From Nemophila menziesii (lineage: Eukaryota > Streptophyta > Magnoliopsida > Boraginales > Hydrophyllaceae): a stretch of DNA of 64,000 nt. The stretch's first letter is position 1. Each line of letters begins with the position of its first letter. Under the pieces are notes generated by a model. The model was not told the origin of the DNA and did no database searches. It saw only the letters and a list, made by a program, of their open reading frames with translations. The DNA lies in assembly GCA_029959085.1 (NCBI GenBank), contig JARWIR010000024.1, forward strand, positions 17,596,296 to 17,660,295, in the 5' to 3' direction. The position numbers were made by a program, and so were the translations under genes. Positions 23,230-34,396 of the stretch are shown here, in pieces.

Positions 23230-23592
23230 ATGTCTGACTACAATTCAAGTGGGAGTGACTGGTCAACTAGGTCACCACTCGTACCAGACTTCACCCCAAG
23301 TGATTTAAATGACCTTGTAATCAAGCCTTTACCGTTAATGGACATATCACCGAAGAACTACTCAGACACAGTCATATGTAAGTGCGGAATGCCCGCTTTG
23401 TTTGTTACTATTGACTTAGGGTGTAATAAGAGTTTTCGTTCACTTCGTTGTTATTTCGAGGATTATCGGTTCCAAGAGTTGCTTGAAAAAGAGTGATTTC
23501 TTTCTTTGGCTACCTGGACCCGATGAACTTCCACTTTCATCGACAAGTAAAGATGTTCTTAGCTCGGACGACCATGCCAAAATATTGAGTAA
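23230..23592 (+). pseudogene. Small GRF-zinc-finger-like gene inside the MULE
   Basis: The frame from 23230 gives MSDYNSSGSDWSTRSPLVPDFTPSDLNDL...SDTVICKCGMPALFVTIDLGCNKSFRSLRCYFEDYRF. C-x-C-G, a Phe/Ser stretch and a later Cys resemble a GRF-type zinc finger, which normally continues C.FF.W.D. After the stop at 23496 the next frame gives SDFFLWLPGPDELPLSSTSKDVLSSDDHAKILSK, i.e. the missing second half, so one frameshift near 23490 broke it. A TATA-like GTATATATATAAACC at 23120-23134 and a CAAACACACTAACAAAG leader support its own promoter. GRF fingers usually bind single-stranded nucleic acid; its role in the MULE is unknown. Confidence 0.55.
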
Positions 23593-23599
23593 GTAATTG

Positions 23600-24120
23600 A
23601 ACCTTAATTTGATGTTTTCGGTGATGTTAAAGTTTAGTTTGGTGTTTATTCCGGACTTGAGGTTTGTGTATGTTGTTTTAAATGAACTATTATATTTCTG
23701 TAATATGTGTTAGCTGTCGTTTTACTTGTAATGGATCTTTCTTTAATTCAGTTTGATGTTTCAGTTGACTATGACCATTGGTTTATACTTAAACAAACTA
23801 TTATTTACTTTACTAGATGCTTCTCTTTTTCCCAGAAGAGTGTTTTTGACTCTTAAACAAACAATGGAAATCACATGTATTCAACACATCAAAAAAATCC
23901 AATCAACCCAAATGAACTTCAAAATATTTCGATTACCCTGAATAAGTACAAATTACATCCATCAAACTCCAAAAATATACACTACTTACCAAAACGATCT
24001 TTTCCTGGAAGTCCACCTTCCAAACCAAACAAATAGTCATTCAAGTCCACCATACTTAAACATAATTATAAGTTACTAATATAAAAATAAAGACAAACTA
24101 AAACCAACAACACAATAAAA
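23600..24120. other. MULE interior, non-coding
   Basis: AT-rich spacer between the plus-strand and minus-strand gene sets. It probably holds the 3' ends of both convergent units; I see no further coding motif. Confidence 0.3.
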
Positions 24121-24129
24121 ACCAGCATC

Positions 24130-24430
24130 CTTCACGCCTTGGACTCATCTCCCTCGTCTCCAAACTTGAAAAACTTCGCAGACACATGCCTATAGGAGCC
24201 TGCTGTGCCACCTTCCTCCTCTTCGGGGACAGAGTGTCTTCACCTTCTGAACTAAACTCCACATAAATCATCTCTCTACCGTAAGGTAAGGGAATGTCTT
24301 GGTTTTCACCTTCTCAGGAACAATGTTTGGAGATAGTCTTACACTCCATCTAGATGCTGGATCTTGGCTCCTATATGACTTCGGAGCGGGTCGAGTCTTC
24401 AGTGGAGCAGAATTAGATACACAAGCCAAT
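24130..24430 (-). pseudogene. Possible 3' exon of the convergent MULE gene
   Basis: Minus-strand text reads SNSAPLKTRPAPKSYRSQDPASRWSVRLSPNIVPEKVKTKTFPYLTVER to a stop, and the neighbouring frame continues MIYVEFSSEGEDTLSPKRRKVAQQAPIGMC. SPKRRKVAQQ is a textbook monopartite nuclear-localisation pattern. Base composition is higher in GC than the surroundings. It may be the distal exon of the GRF gene at 25670-25386, with a frameshift; I have not found the joining introns with confidence. Confidence 0.4.
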
Positions 24431-25385
24431 TCTGAAAAAAAATTAACTACAATTGATTAACTTCTATACATATACTAATTTATTAATAATCAAAAAACAT
24501 AAAAAATCTATATGTATAACGTAAACTATTTAATAACATAATGAAGAAATACTTGATCCTTGTTGAATAATTAGTTTATTACCTAGTCTTTGATTCAAAC
24601 CAAAATAAAAAACTTACTCTATTTTCCCTTCTCCATCACAGCTTGTTGTCCAGCCTTTTGATCCTTAAAGTTATTTCTAATTGACATACAAATTATCGCT
24701 TGAGTTTTTTAGTTTAGGAGAAATACTGACTAATAGGTGTATATATATATGTATATATATATAATCAGGGGTTAATAATACTCATAATTACTACATATAT
24801 TCAGAATACTATATCTAATGCACCTTTTTTATTCCCTGAGAAAACCCATTGGGGTTCCATAGACTAGACTTTTATTTCCCATGCAAAACCGTTTCATATT
24901 CTACACAAAAAAACAAAAAGAAAAAAAACATTTCGTATACTAAGTCTAACCGATAAACTTACGTGGGGCCAAAAACTAATTAAATTACTAAGTTCAGGGG
25001 CCCCAATGACTATTTAATATAACATACAGGGCCATTGAGTATATTAGGTTATACATTAGGGGCAATAGGGTAACCAACAAAATAAATTAGGGGCCAGATA
25101 TTCACCTTCTCGGCTACGAATCTAATAAAGGAAAATCAAAACTCAGATAAACCACATTCACGCATAACCCAATTCAGAAAACGCATTCCATTGAATAATT
25201 CCAATAATACTACATTATGAAACTCCATTCACACAACAAAAACAACATCTAACATCACCTCACTAGACACACAACACATAAAATCCGTAAAACCCAGAAA
25301 CACACTACACCAAGAACACCCACTAAAAACACCAAACAACCTCGACATCCTTAGACTTCCTAAAACATTCAAGATACTAAAAAAC

Positions 25386-25670
25386 CTAACAAATTAGGCC
25401 TTCAATTTCTTTATCTTTCCGCGACAGAGACCTAAGAAATCCGGAAATCACAACCCTACTTCTATCGCAATTGGGAGGATCTAACCAGCAGAAGAATGAA
25501 CACTTTCTCTCGACCGATTGATACTTCGAGCAACCAATGAAACGCCTTCCCGGATTCATGTCCGTCCACGACGTGCTAATCTTCACAAGTAGACCACAAT
25601 AGCATACCCAGTCTTCCTTACCTGGGTCCGTCATCATAGGTGATGAGGTGGTGTTTCTAGAACCGGTCAT
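25386..25670 (-). CDS. GRF-type zinc finger protein, convergent MULE gene
   Basis: The likely start is the Met at 25670 (MTGSRNTTSSPMMTDPGKEDW), about 140 bp inside the right TIR; the frame upstream is leader-like and rich in F/L/H. The GRF finger is complete: CYCGLLVKISTSWTDMNPGRRFIGCSKYQSVERKCSFFCWLDPPNCDR, with the C-x-CG, T..NPGRRF..C and C.FF.WLD elements. The frame closes at 25386, and further exons are possible. Its place and direction (reading inward from the right TIR, towards the transposase) copy mudrB of maize MuDR, although the protein is not recognisably MURB. It may bind nucleic acid and assist transposition (inference). Confidence 0.6.
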   Translation of the reverse strand: MTGSRNTTSSPMMTDPGKEDWVCYCGLLVKISTSWTDMNPGRRFIGCSKYQSVERKCSFFCWLDPPNCDRSRVVISGFLRSLSRKDKEIEGLIC

Positions 25671-25810
25671 CGAAAGAGAGGAAGAATGGAGGTGAAGGAC
25701 GAAGAAGAAGAAGAAGGGAAGATGGTATCGGGGAAGGGTAAAATGAGTTCGGGTAATTGATTTTAGGTTTGGTAAATGGTAGAAATGAAGCAAAAGACAA
25801 TTAATCCCCT

Positions 25811-26044
25811 TGCCACATAGAAAAAACCATTTCAGCTAGAGGTGACGTCATGTAGATATGGCGCTGAGGTGGCGGTGACATGGTGCCAAGTGGCATTGAC
25901 TAACGGCCAACTGACAGAAAAATGGAAAAAGGGCTAACGGTCTCAAATAATAGGTTCATCAAGGGTCAGAAAGTGTAAAACGTAACATCAGGGATGGATC
26001 GTTCACTTTAGCGAAAGTTAAAGGGCTTTAAGACGACTTTACCC
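25811..26044 (-). repeat. MULE right terminal inverted repeat
   Basis: The mirror of 18573-18806, ending CTTTACCC at 26044. It would supply the promoter for the GRF gene that begins about 140 bp inside. Confidence 0.9.
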
Positions 26045-26266
26045 AAAAGCAAATTATCTCAAAAGTTTATCATAACAAAAGTCTTTTTTAGTCGAATATA
26101 TAATACATTTATAATGGGGGGATATTGGGGTTCACTTCCCCCCTCCCAAATCGCCACCTATATAGTTTTTTCGTTTTTTTTGGTCGGCGCCACCTAAATA
26201 ATTGAACCTCAACATTCGACTAACATGATAGCAAGTGACAGATATTTGGTGCAAATACTTTATTAT

Positions 26267-26315
26267 GACCTTATGTTCAATGACACAAAAAAAAAAAAAA
26301 AAGACCTTATGTTCA
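26267..26315 (+). mobile_element. Minimal poly(A) retroinsertion with 13-bp TSD
   Basis: GACCTTATGTTCA occurs at 26267-26279 and again at 26303-26315. Between the copies lie only ATGACAC and 16 A residues (26280-26302). A target duplication plus poly(A) is the footprint of target-primed reverse transcription; almost nothing of the RNA 5' of the tail was copied. Confidence 0.65.
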
Positions 26316-26409
26316 TCCTTCGGTGTAACACTTTTCTTAACAGCAAAATCTATCTTTAATATTTTTTCTTTTATATATACATATAGAAAGAAAGAGAAGG
26401 TAATTAAAT

Positions 26410-29160
26410 ACGATGGTGTCGAGACTGGTTTATATCATTTTAAAATCTTGACAATAATAAGATATTATAACATCATTCAATATAATGTTTTATTAATGGC
26501 TCAGGATTTTTTCAATAATAACATTTTTTTCGATAAATTAAATGAAACATTGATCATGCTTATCTTGAAAGGAGAAATACAAGAAGAAATTAGCTGTTAT
26601 CGACTTATTTCATGTGTAAATTTTGGATATAAAATCATCGCAAAAATCTTGGCAAATAGATTACAAGAGTCTATGAATGATATTGTGTCTCAAACGCAAT
26701 CAACCTTCATCAAAGGCAGCGCGATACAAGATAATATATTAGTGGCGCAAGAAGTTTCTTATTACGGCTAAAAACATCAAAAGGAAATTTTTTAAACCAA
26801 TGGCAATCAAGCTGGATATGGCTAAACCTTATGATCATGTACGTTAGGATTTTATGTTATTAGTGTTACATAAACTGGGATTTCACGATAAATGGATCAC
26901 ATGGATCTCGAATTGTTTATCATCAGTTACTTTTCAGTTGAATATTAATGGGGATCGATTACGAAATTCAAACCGGAAAGGAGGTTAAGAAGACAAGGTG
27001 ATCAGTTGTCTCCACTTCTATGTTCCTTAATGACTGAATCTCTTATAATGTTGATCGAAATGAAGGTAAATCAAAATAATGTAAAAGGTATTCAGATAAC
27101 GAGGAATTTTCCTATCATTCCTCATCTTTTATTCACAGATGATTCACTTTTTAATCTCACATTAGATAATAACGAGGTGGAACAGTTTCGAGAATGTATT
27201 AATAAATACTGTGCAGGGTCAGGACAGAAGATAAATTTCAATAAATCGGCAATTTGCTTTAGCCGAGATACTGCACCCGAAATAAAAACACAAGTTACAA
27301 CTATGTTGGAAATAAAAGAAAATGATGATCTAGGGAATTATTTAGGTATGTCTCTGTGTCATAAACAGTCGAAAGTGAAATCATTAAATGGTTTGCAGAG
27401 AAGTTGTTCAAAAAAAATGAAAGGATGGAAGACACAGTTGTTCAGATGGGGGAAAAGAAATTCTTATTAAAGCAGTTCTACAAGCGCTGCCTACATACCC
27501 GATGTCTATATTTTCATTTACTATTACATTTTGTAACAAATTAATATAGGCAATTCCAATTTTTTGGTGTAATTCAGGTGAAAAGTCAAGAATACATGTG
27601 GGAAAAGTTAGCGGTTAGCAAGTTAATTGGAGGTATGGGTTTTAAAGATTTCAAGCGGATGAAGAAAACTCTCTTGGCGACACAGGCATGGCGAATTCTA
27701 GACAATCATATTACATTAGCCGCTAGACTACTTAAAGGTATTTATTTTCCGAAAACAAGTTTTCTCGATGTGAAATTGAGACAATCTCGAACATGGTCAT
27801 GGGCTAGTTAAATAGAAGGAAGAGATATGTTGAAAAATATGACAAGTATCAAATAGTAAATGGAGAATCTGTTAATATTTGCACGGATAAATGGTTGGAT
27901 ATACAGTGGGGTCTAGAAAAACCTGAAGGGTGTAATATGAAAATTGTTAGTGAGCTATGGGTGAATGGAACAACATAATGGAATATAGATTTACTAAACA
28001 AAAAATTTCTAGAACCGAGCATTCCCGTTATTTTAAGGGTAAGAGTTTTCTCGTAAGACGAACCTGGTAAATTTATATAGGCACATGCAAGCAATGATGA
28101 ATATATGACAAAAATAGGGTATAAAGTTTTAACAAATCACACGACATTTAAAGAACCTCACAGTCAGCCAGTATTCCATCAGGAAGTACTTTATGGAAAA
28201 TCATTTGGAGATTAAATGTTCCTACTAAGGTTAGAATTTTCGATTGGAAAGCTTGTAATAATGCAATTCCAACAGGTACAAATCTCGAAAGAAGGAAATG
28301 CGATTTACAAGCAGATTGCAGATGGTGTGACATAGAAAATGAAAAAGTGTGGAATAGCAAAATTGGTATGGGCAGGTGCGGCGATGCAAATAAATATACA
28401 ACAAATCGAGCTGGAACTGGGACAGTGGATAATTAGGATCTTAGAGACATATGAGAAAGGAGGGTGGAGAAGAAGATTATAATTGCCTATGTTCTGTTTA
28501 TTATATTGAATATTTGGAAATCTAAAATGAAAATTAAGCATAACAACACGGTGGTAGATCCAAATTAGATAATTTGGATTACAAATAAGAGTATGAAGGA
28601 ACACTTTGGACACTACTGGTTTCAAAATAATAATAACCCGAATAAGGATACTGAGAATATAATTGATACAATTAACAATCTCGATTTTCAAACTAACATT
28701 GCGTTTACGTGTGATGCATCTTTTGAACAGGCACATAATCCCACTAGGATAGGAGTCGTTCAGATTGGTAAAAATAAGGGGGAAAGAGCAGATCATACAG
28801 AAAGCATTTTGTGTAATACAAGTGTAGAAGGAGAAGTTCAAGCAGTTATAACGACATTGGAGATAGGAAGACAATATTTAGATGAGGAGAATACTATTTT
28901 CTCTGATAACCTTGCATTAATTCAAGAAATTAAGCAAGTGTCGACTGCTAAGTGGAGGCTCAGGCTGTGGATCAGGAGGATTAACAAACTGGCTAGTGAA
29001 GTTGGCCTAATTTATTTCAAGCATATTCTACGAAAGTTTAATATAAGAGCAAACACATTAGCAAAACAAGTTAGACGCAGGGCAATGGAATATCACGTAA
29101 CATCGGCCGACTAGACAATCCACTTCCCCAAATTAAAGATAGGTTAAGAATATAGTTATA
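26410..29160 (+). pseudogene. LINE ORF2 relic: RT, zf-RVT and RNase H
   Basis: RT blocks: AQDFFNNNIFFDKLNETLIMLILKGEIQEEISCYRLISCVNFGYKIIAKILANRLQESMNDIVSQTQSTFIKGSAIQDNILVAQE (26490-26765), then SPLLCSLMTESLIMLIEMK and HLLFTDDSLFNLTLD (27006-27175, the FADD box as FTDD, both aspartates kept), then DDLGNYLGMSLCHKQSKVKSL. KQIGGMGFKDFKRMKKTLLATQAWRILD-like text follows (27600-27720), then zf-RVT traces near 28180-28330. RNase H (28593-29114) has FTCDASFEQ, VEGEVQAVITTLE, IFSDNLALIQEIK and FNIRANTLAKQVR, where the last catalytic Asp is Asn. ORF1 and endonuclease are absent. Several frameshifts. Confidence 0.8.
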
Positions 29161-30060
29161 TTTTGTAATTATTTAACCCGAAAAAGAATATATATATTAT
29201 AGATTTAACAGTAATACTTACATCAATAATGTAATCTAACTGAATAATTTTTTAATAAAAAATTGATATTAAAATAAATAATTTTTTCTTTCTCCATGAC
29301 TATTTCTTCTTGAACTCCATGCTTAAGACCAATAAAATTCTAACCATTTGGGTTCAGTTGAGTTAGTCCAAAACTTCTCGGTTCTTTCGTCTTTCGATTC
29401 CAATCTATCCTTTTTTTCAAAGGTATATAAATAAGTTGTGCATATTTTTTTAAAATTAATTGGAGTATGTATAAACTGGTCTACGCCATCGGCATTATTT
29501 GAAAAAACCCAATGAATTTATCAAAACATACCTCAAGTCATGGTCATCAATTTCATTTTTGGTAAATTTAATCAAGACAGACATTGACTAGAAACAACTT
29601 TAAACTTATAAGTTCCCGTGGACTTGGCAATAATGAATTTGGAACAATCAATTTTTGGCCCACTTTTTAGTGGACTGTGGTAGTGCAGCATTTCATTACG
29701 TTCATAGGGCAATCGCAGCAAAGATAGACTTTTAGGCAATATTGACATAGACCAAATGTCACATTCCCTCTCAAATGTTGGAATCTGATCAAATTCTCAT
29801 CGTAATGTACGTGGCATCAGCTTCTAGGTAATTTGACTATTTTGACCCGTCATATATCTCCGAATATTTGCTAAAATGTTCGAGAATGGAGGAGATACTC
29901 ATGGAATAAGGAGTATCATCTCAAAATCCTTTTCCTTCATAGCTTATTTTTCTTTTCAAAGATTATACGCTTCTCTTTGTCCAAAATTTCCCGGTTCTCT
30001 CGTCTCTTTCTCTCGCTCTTTTATTTTGTTATAGAATTTTTCTCAAACAATCATCCTAAT
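29161..30060. other. No gene recognised between two LINEs
   Basis: Plain AT-rich sequence with short ORFs only. The last 100 bp (CT-rich TCTCTCGTCTCTTTCTCTCGC at about 29996-30016) may be the 5' leader of the following LINE. Confidence 0.3.
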
Positions 30061-30089
30061 AAAAAGCTAGATAGTATTCTCATTTCTTC

Positions 30090-30880
30090 TAATGAAAATA
30101 CTATCTAAAGAGTTTTTGAATTTCACCCTCTCACGGCTAACCTTCTTAATAAGAAGTTGATTAATGTCAATATAATTAGCTCCCACATTAACAAACACTG
30201 GAAGCTGAAAAACAATGCTAAAGTTTTTCATATCAGGTTTAATGAGTTTAAAATCACACAAAGGCCATGGACTCGTTTAAAAAAATATCTCGCCTTAAAT
30301 GATTTGACATCCTCTGACACATATAAGGTAAGAAATACAACGTTATGGGTACAAATTTATAACTTACCAATTGGGCTATTATATAAAGAGAGCCCTAATG
30401 ATTTCTGCAATTCGATTAGTATAATTCATGAAATTCAGCTTCCTACGGAACTGGTCATTACTGAAAATTCTTTCACAAGAGTTTATATTGATTGGGCTAT
30501 GAATAAGCCTATGTTACCTGAGTTTACATATTGTGAAACTGAAACTATCTCTTACTGGTTTAAAATTCAAGTATGAAAATCTGGGTCAGGTTTGTTTTGG
30601 TTGTGGCATATTTGATCATGAAGAAACTGAATGTAGTGCTAAGAAAAAGATTTACCCTCATTTAGGAAGTTGGATGAAATTATCCACTAAAGGCAATATT
30701 GGAGCTAATAAAATAAACACCCAACAACAATTGATTCCAAAATCTAAGAACTCATCTGTTAATAAGAAAGTAGTAGTTCAATCTGAGAATTCGGTTTTAA
30801 AGCTTTCTACAGCTTATTTGGTTTCAAAGAAAGGTAGAAATATTTATGTCTTTCAAGATCTTCTTAAAAAACATTCTTAG
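30090..30880 (+). pseudogene. LINE ORF1: DUF4283-like domain and zinc knuckle
   Basis: FHPLTANLLNKKLINVNIISSHINKHWKLKNNAKVFHIRFNEFKITQRPWTRLKKYLALND with the following VRNTTLWVQIYNLPIGLL and FTRVYIDWAMNKPML follows the DUF4283 pattern of plant LINE and copy-rich ORF1 proteins (nucleic-acid chaperone role). After a frame change at about 30570, YENLGQVCFGCGIFDHEETEC is a CX2CX4HX4C zinc knuckle. A lysine/serine-rich tail ends at 30880. Frameshifted, so inactive. Confidence 0.75.
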
Positions 30881-31039
30881 ATGAAAGGTATTTTCTGTGA
30901 TGTTCAAGAGCTTGAACAAATTAAAACTGTTACCTTCAATGGTGATAAATGTTGGATCCAAAACTTGCATAATTTCATGCGGGAAGGTGAGTGTTTCAAT
31001 TTTGAAACCCAATGAGTCAAATTCGATCAAGCTAATAAT

Positions 31040-32580
31040 GAAAAAGTGTTGACGTATGCTTTTGATGTTGACCTTTATTTTGCTGACAAGAGGTATTCCC
31101 TTTTACATCCCTCTAATAGAAATGAGATACAAGTTATGGATAAGGGTATTTCAGTCTTTCCAATTAATACACCGCCTAACCCATTGGATAATACCCACCC
31201 TCCCGCCCTTTCTAACCTTATCCTCAACCCTAGTCTGCAAATTAGCCTCACCCCTTTTGCAAAACCCCTGCTAACAAGTCAATCTCTAATCCTCAACCTA
31301 TCAACTCGCCGAACCCTAATAATCCCTACTCTACACCCTTACCTTACTTACCAGTTAACAACTTTAACCCTGCTTCTTCACCACCTATCATCCAGGCCTT
31401 ACCTTCAAGTAGAAAATAATCGCCTTTAATAAAAGATAAGAATTTCCTTATTTTCTTAGATCAGTTGACCAAAAAACAAGAAAAAGTAAGGGTTATGGGT
31501 ATTGATTATAAATCTAGGCACCAATTAGCCAAAGAAATTAAGCTCTACAAGCAAAATGAAGTGAAAAGAGCTGCTACTAAAATGGGAATATGGGAATTCA
31601 TAACTAAATTCGAAAAAAGGGATGGATTACGAGAAACAAATTGATGATATTCTTCTTCAGAATCTTAATAATCGCGCGACTTCTAAACTTTATGAGATGT
31701 ATAACAAGCCTCAAGTGAATGTTGCAACCGTCAATGGTTTGGTAGCTTCATACAACGAGATGATTCATCTCCTCTATAAGAAAAGGGTTTGCGGAATTTG
31801 CCCTATGCAATTCCTTTCGAATCAATGATACAAATTAGCTGGAATTGTTAGGGGCTGGGCAACCCTCTGACATTCTAGACCCTGAAGAAGCCGTGTTTAA
31901 AGCTAGTCCATATGTAATCTTTTTAACTGAAACTAAACAATGCTTTAATTTTATGAAAGATGTTGTTGATAAGATTTATATGAAGCTTGTTCATCATATT
32001 GACCCTATCAGTTTGGGGGATGGATTAGCTCTTCTAATAAAAGATAATATTGATATAAATATCATTAATGCAGATGAGAATTTCATTGTTACAATAATTC
32101 TAAAAGATACTGCTATTAAGTATCCTATGTTCATGGCTCTCCTAAAGAAAAATATAAAAGTGTTGTTCTTAATAAAATTGCCTCCTGTTTTGATTAAGAT
32201 TATCCTTAGCTTTTAGTTGGTGATTTTAATGTTATAAGAAATCTCTCTGAAAAGTTAGGGGGTACAAAAGTGAATAAAAACAACATGAAATGCTTTGATA
32301 ATTTAATAAATAGATTAACCATGGAAGAAATTCCTAGGTATGGTTACCAATTCACTTGGCCAAACCGCAGATTTGGGGATGAATTAATCAAAGCCACCCT
32401 TGATAGAGCTCTTGCTTCTTCAAGTTGGTCTATTCTTTTTCCTAATGCCTGGCTAGCTATTCTCCCTGCTGTGGGCTCTGACTATTGTCCTCTAATTATA
32501 CATCAAGACCATGATGATAATTATAAGAAAAAAGGTTTTATTTTCAATCTTTTTGGGCAGCTGAAATTGAATGCTTAAAT
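31040..32580 (+). pseudogene. LINE ORF1 tail and ORF2 endonuclease
   Basis: 31040-31430 is a proline/leucine-rich linker in broken frames. From about 31830 the apurinic-type endonuclease begins: a WNC*GLGNP-like start with an in-frame stop, then SPYVIFLTETKQCFNFM (the ETK catalytic block), SLGDGLALLIKDNIDINII, then VGDFNVIRNLSEKLGG, RYGYQFTWPNRRFGDELIKATLDRALAS and GSDYCPLIIHQD (the SDH-like end, here SDY). The enzyme would nick target DNA. At least four frame breaks. Confidence 0.75.
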
Positions 32581-32699
32581 ATTATTAAGCAAGTTTGGGA
32601 TGAGAATAAAACTTTAAGGGGCATATCTACAAAAATTATAAATTTCAAGTTGAATGAAACATAAAGAAGGTTGATAAAATGGAAAAGAGAGAAATTCAA

Positions 32700-34391
32700 T
32701 AATAATAGGAAACAAATTTAACTGTATATGATCAAGTTGCAGGATCTTTCTAATAATCAAACTAATAAAGCTGTCTGGAATGAGTATAATGCTACTGTAA
32801 AATTTATCGAAGAGGCATGGAAAAGGGAGGGACAATTTTGGAAAGATAAATCAAGAAATTTATGGATAAAAAAAGGGAAAAAGAATACTGCTTATTTTCA
32901 TGCTTGTACTAAAAGCAGAAGGAAAAGAAATACTATTAAAAGAATTAAGAAAAACAATGTTTGGATTGAAAATGAAGGGGAAATTATTAAAACCTTTACT
33001 GATTATTTTGATGATATATCCACTTCAGTGGGAACTAGACAATATAGTGATATATTAAATCTAGTTAACCTTGTAGTGAATGACCATATGAATGAGGCTC
33101 TCATAAGAAACATCACCTATGATGAGGTTTGGCAGCTGTTTGGGAGTTAGCTTTGAACAAGGCTCCTGAGCCTGATGGATACACTGTAATTTTGTATACC
33201 ACCTATTGGGAAGTAATAAAGCTTGATATTACGAGGATTATTAATGACTTTTGGAATAATAAGGGGTCCCTTGAGTCTATAAAACAAACTTTTGTTGCAC
33301 TCATTCCAAAAGTTGACTGTCCTTCTGAGGTGAGCCATTTTAGGCCTATAAGTGTACTAACTTCATTTATAAGATCATCTCCAGGATTCTTGTTAATAGG
33401 CTTAAGCCTTTGATGCTTTTAGTGGTTGATGAGAATCAATCTGGCTTCAATCCTGGGAGGAATATACAATAGAATATATTAATTTCCCGTGAGATTATCA
33501 CCCATATTTAACAGAAAAAAACCACAAACCAATATCTAATGGCTATTAAAGCGGATGTTAAGAAGGCCTATGAGTTCATTGACTTTCTTGAAATTTTGCT
33601 TAAATAATTGGGTTTTCATCCTAAATGGATAGATAGAGTTATGAATTGTATAACTGCTGTGAGCTATTCTATTCTTATAAATGGTAAGGATTACAATTTA
33701 TCAAAACCTTCTAGGGGACTGGGGCAAGCAGACCCTTTGTCTCCATTCCTTTTCTGTATTGTAACTCAGTTACTTAATATTTTTGTTAAAAATAAAGTGG
33801 ATAATAATTTAATTGATAGTTTCAACATAGGAAAGAACTGTCATACTGTTACACACCTACTCTTTGCAGATGATAGTATCTTTTTTCTTAAGGCCTCTTA
33901 TAAAGATGTTGAAAGTCTTAATGATATGATGAATAAATATAGTTTGGCTACTGGTCTTGTGTTAAACTATGATAAGTGTGGGATTCTTTTTAGTAGAAAT
34001 ACTCCTGCTCATATTGAATATAATATGGCTCATAAACTAAATATGAAACAAGTTAAATCTTTAGGGTCTTATTTAGGTATCCCAACTGATTGGAATAGAA
34101 ATAAAAGTAAGGATTTGGATTGGCTAATTATTATAATCCTAAAAAAAATTGAAAATTGGCAAACTATTTTTTTTGTCAGATGCAGGTAAAGAGATACATA
34201 TTAAGTCATTTTTGCAGAGCTTGCCTAACTACTTGATGTCTAGCTTTCTTTTACCAAAGAATATATGCACAATCATTGACTGAATAATTGCCAAGTTCTG
34301 GTGGGATAAAAATAATAAAAAAAAAGGAATTCATTTCCTTAACTGGGACACTTTATGCGCTTCAAAATTTGTTGGAGGTTTTAGATTCAGG
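32700..34391 (+). pseudogene. LINE ORF2 linker and reverse transcriptase
   Basis: EEAWKREGQFWKDKSRNLWIKKGKKNTAYFHACTKSRRKRNTIKRI (the linker with the W...GD.NT.FFH-type block), then LALNKAPEPDGYTVILYTTYW and VALIPKVDCPSEVSHFRPISV. The RT core at 33608-34189 has SYSILINGKDYNLSKPSRGLGQADPLSPFLFCIVTQ and HLLFADDSIFFLKAS with the FADD box intact, then LGSYLGIPTDWNRNKSKDL. Frame breaks at 33150, 33410, 33600 and 34185. The reading continues to GFRFRNI at 34391, where a solo LTR interrupts. Confidence 0.8.
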
Positions 34392-34396
34392 AATAT

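Larger units (their letters stand above)
18573..26044. mobile_element. Mutator-like element (MULE) with 234-bp TIRs
   Basis: GGGTAAAG... at 18573-18806 is matched along its whole length by the reverse complement of 25811-26044; I estimate close to 90% identity by eye. Just outside lie AAAAGAAAAT (18563-18572) and AAAAGCAAAT (26045-26054), a 10-bp target duplication with one change. Long TIRs and 9-11-bp duplications define MULEs. The 7.47-kb interior has a transposase gene reading in from the left TIR, a small GRF-like gene behind it, and a second GRF gene reading in from the right TIR. TIR divergence and broken frames indicate an old, inactive copy. Confidence 0.93.
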
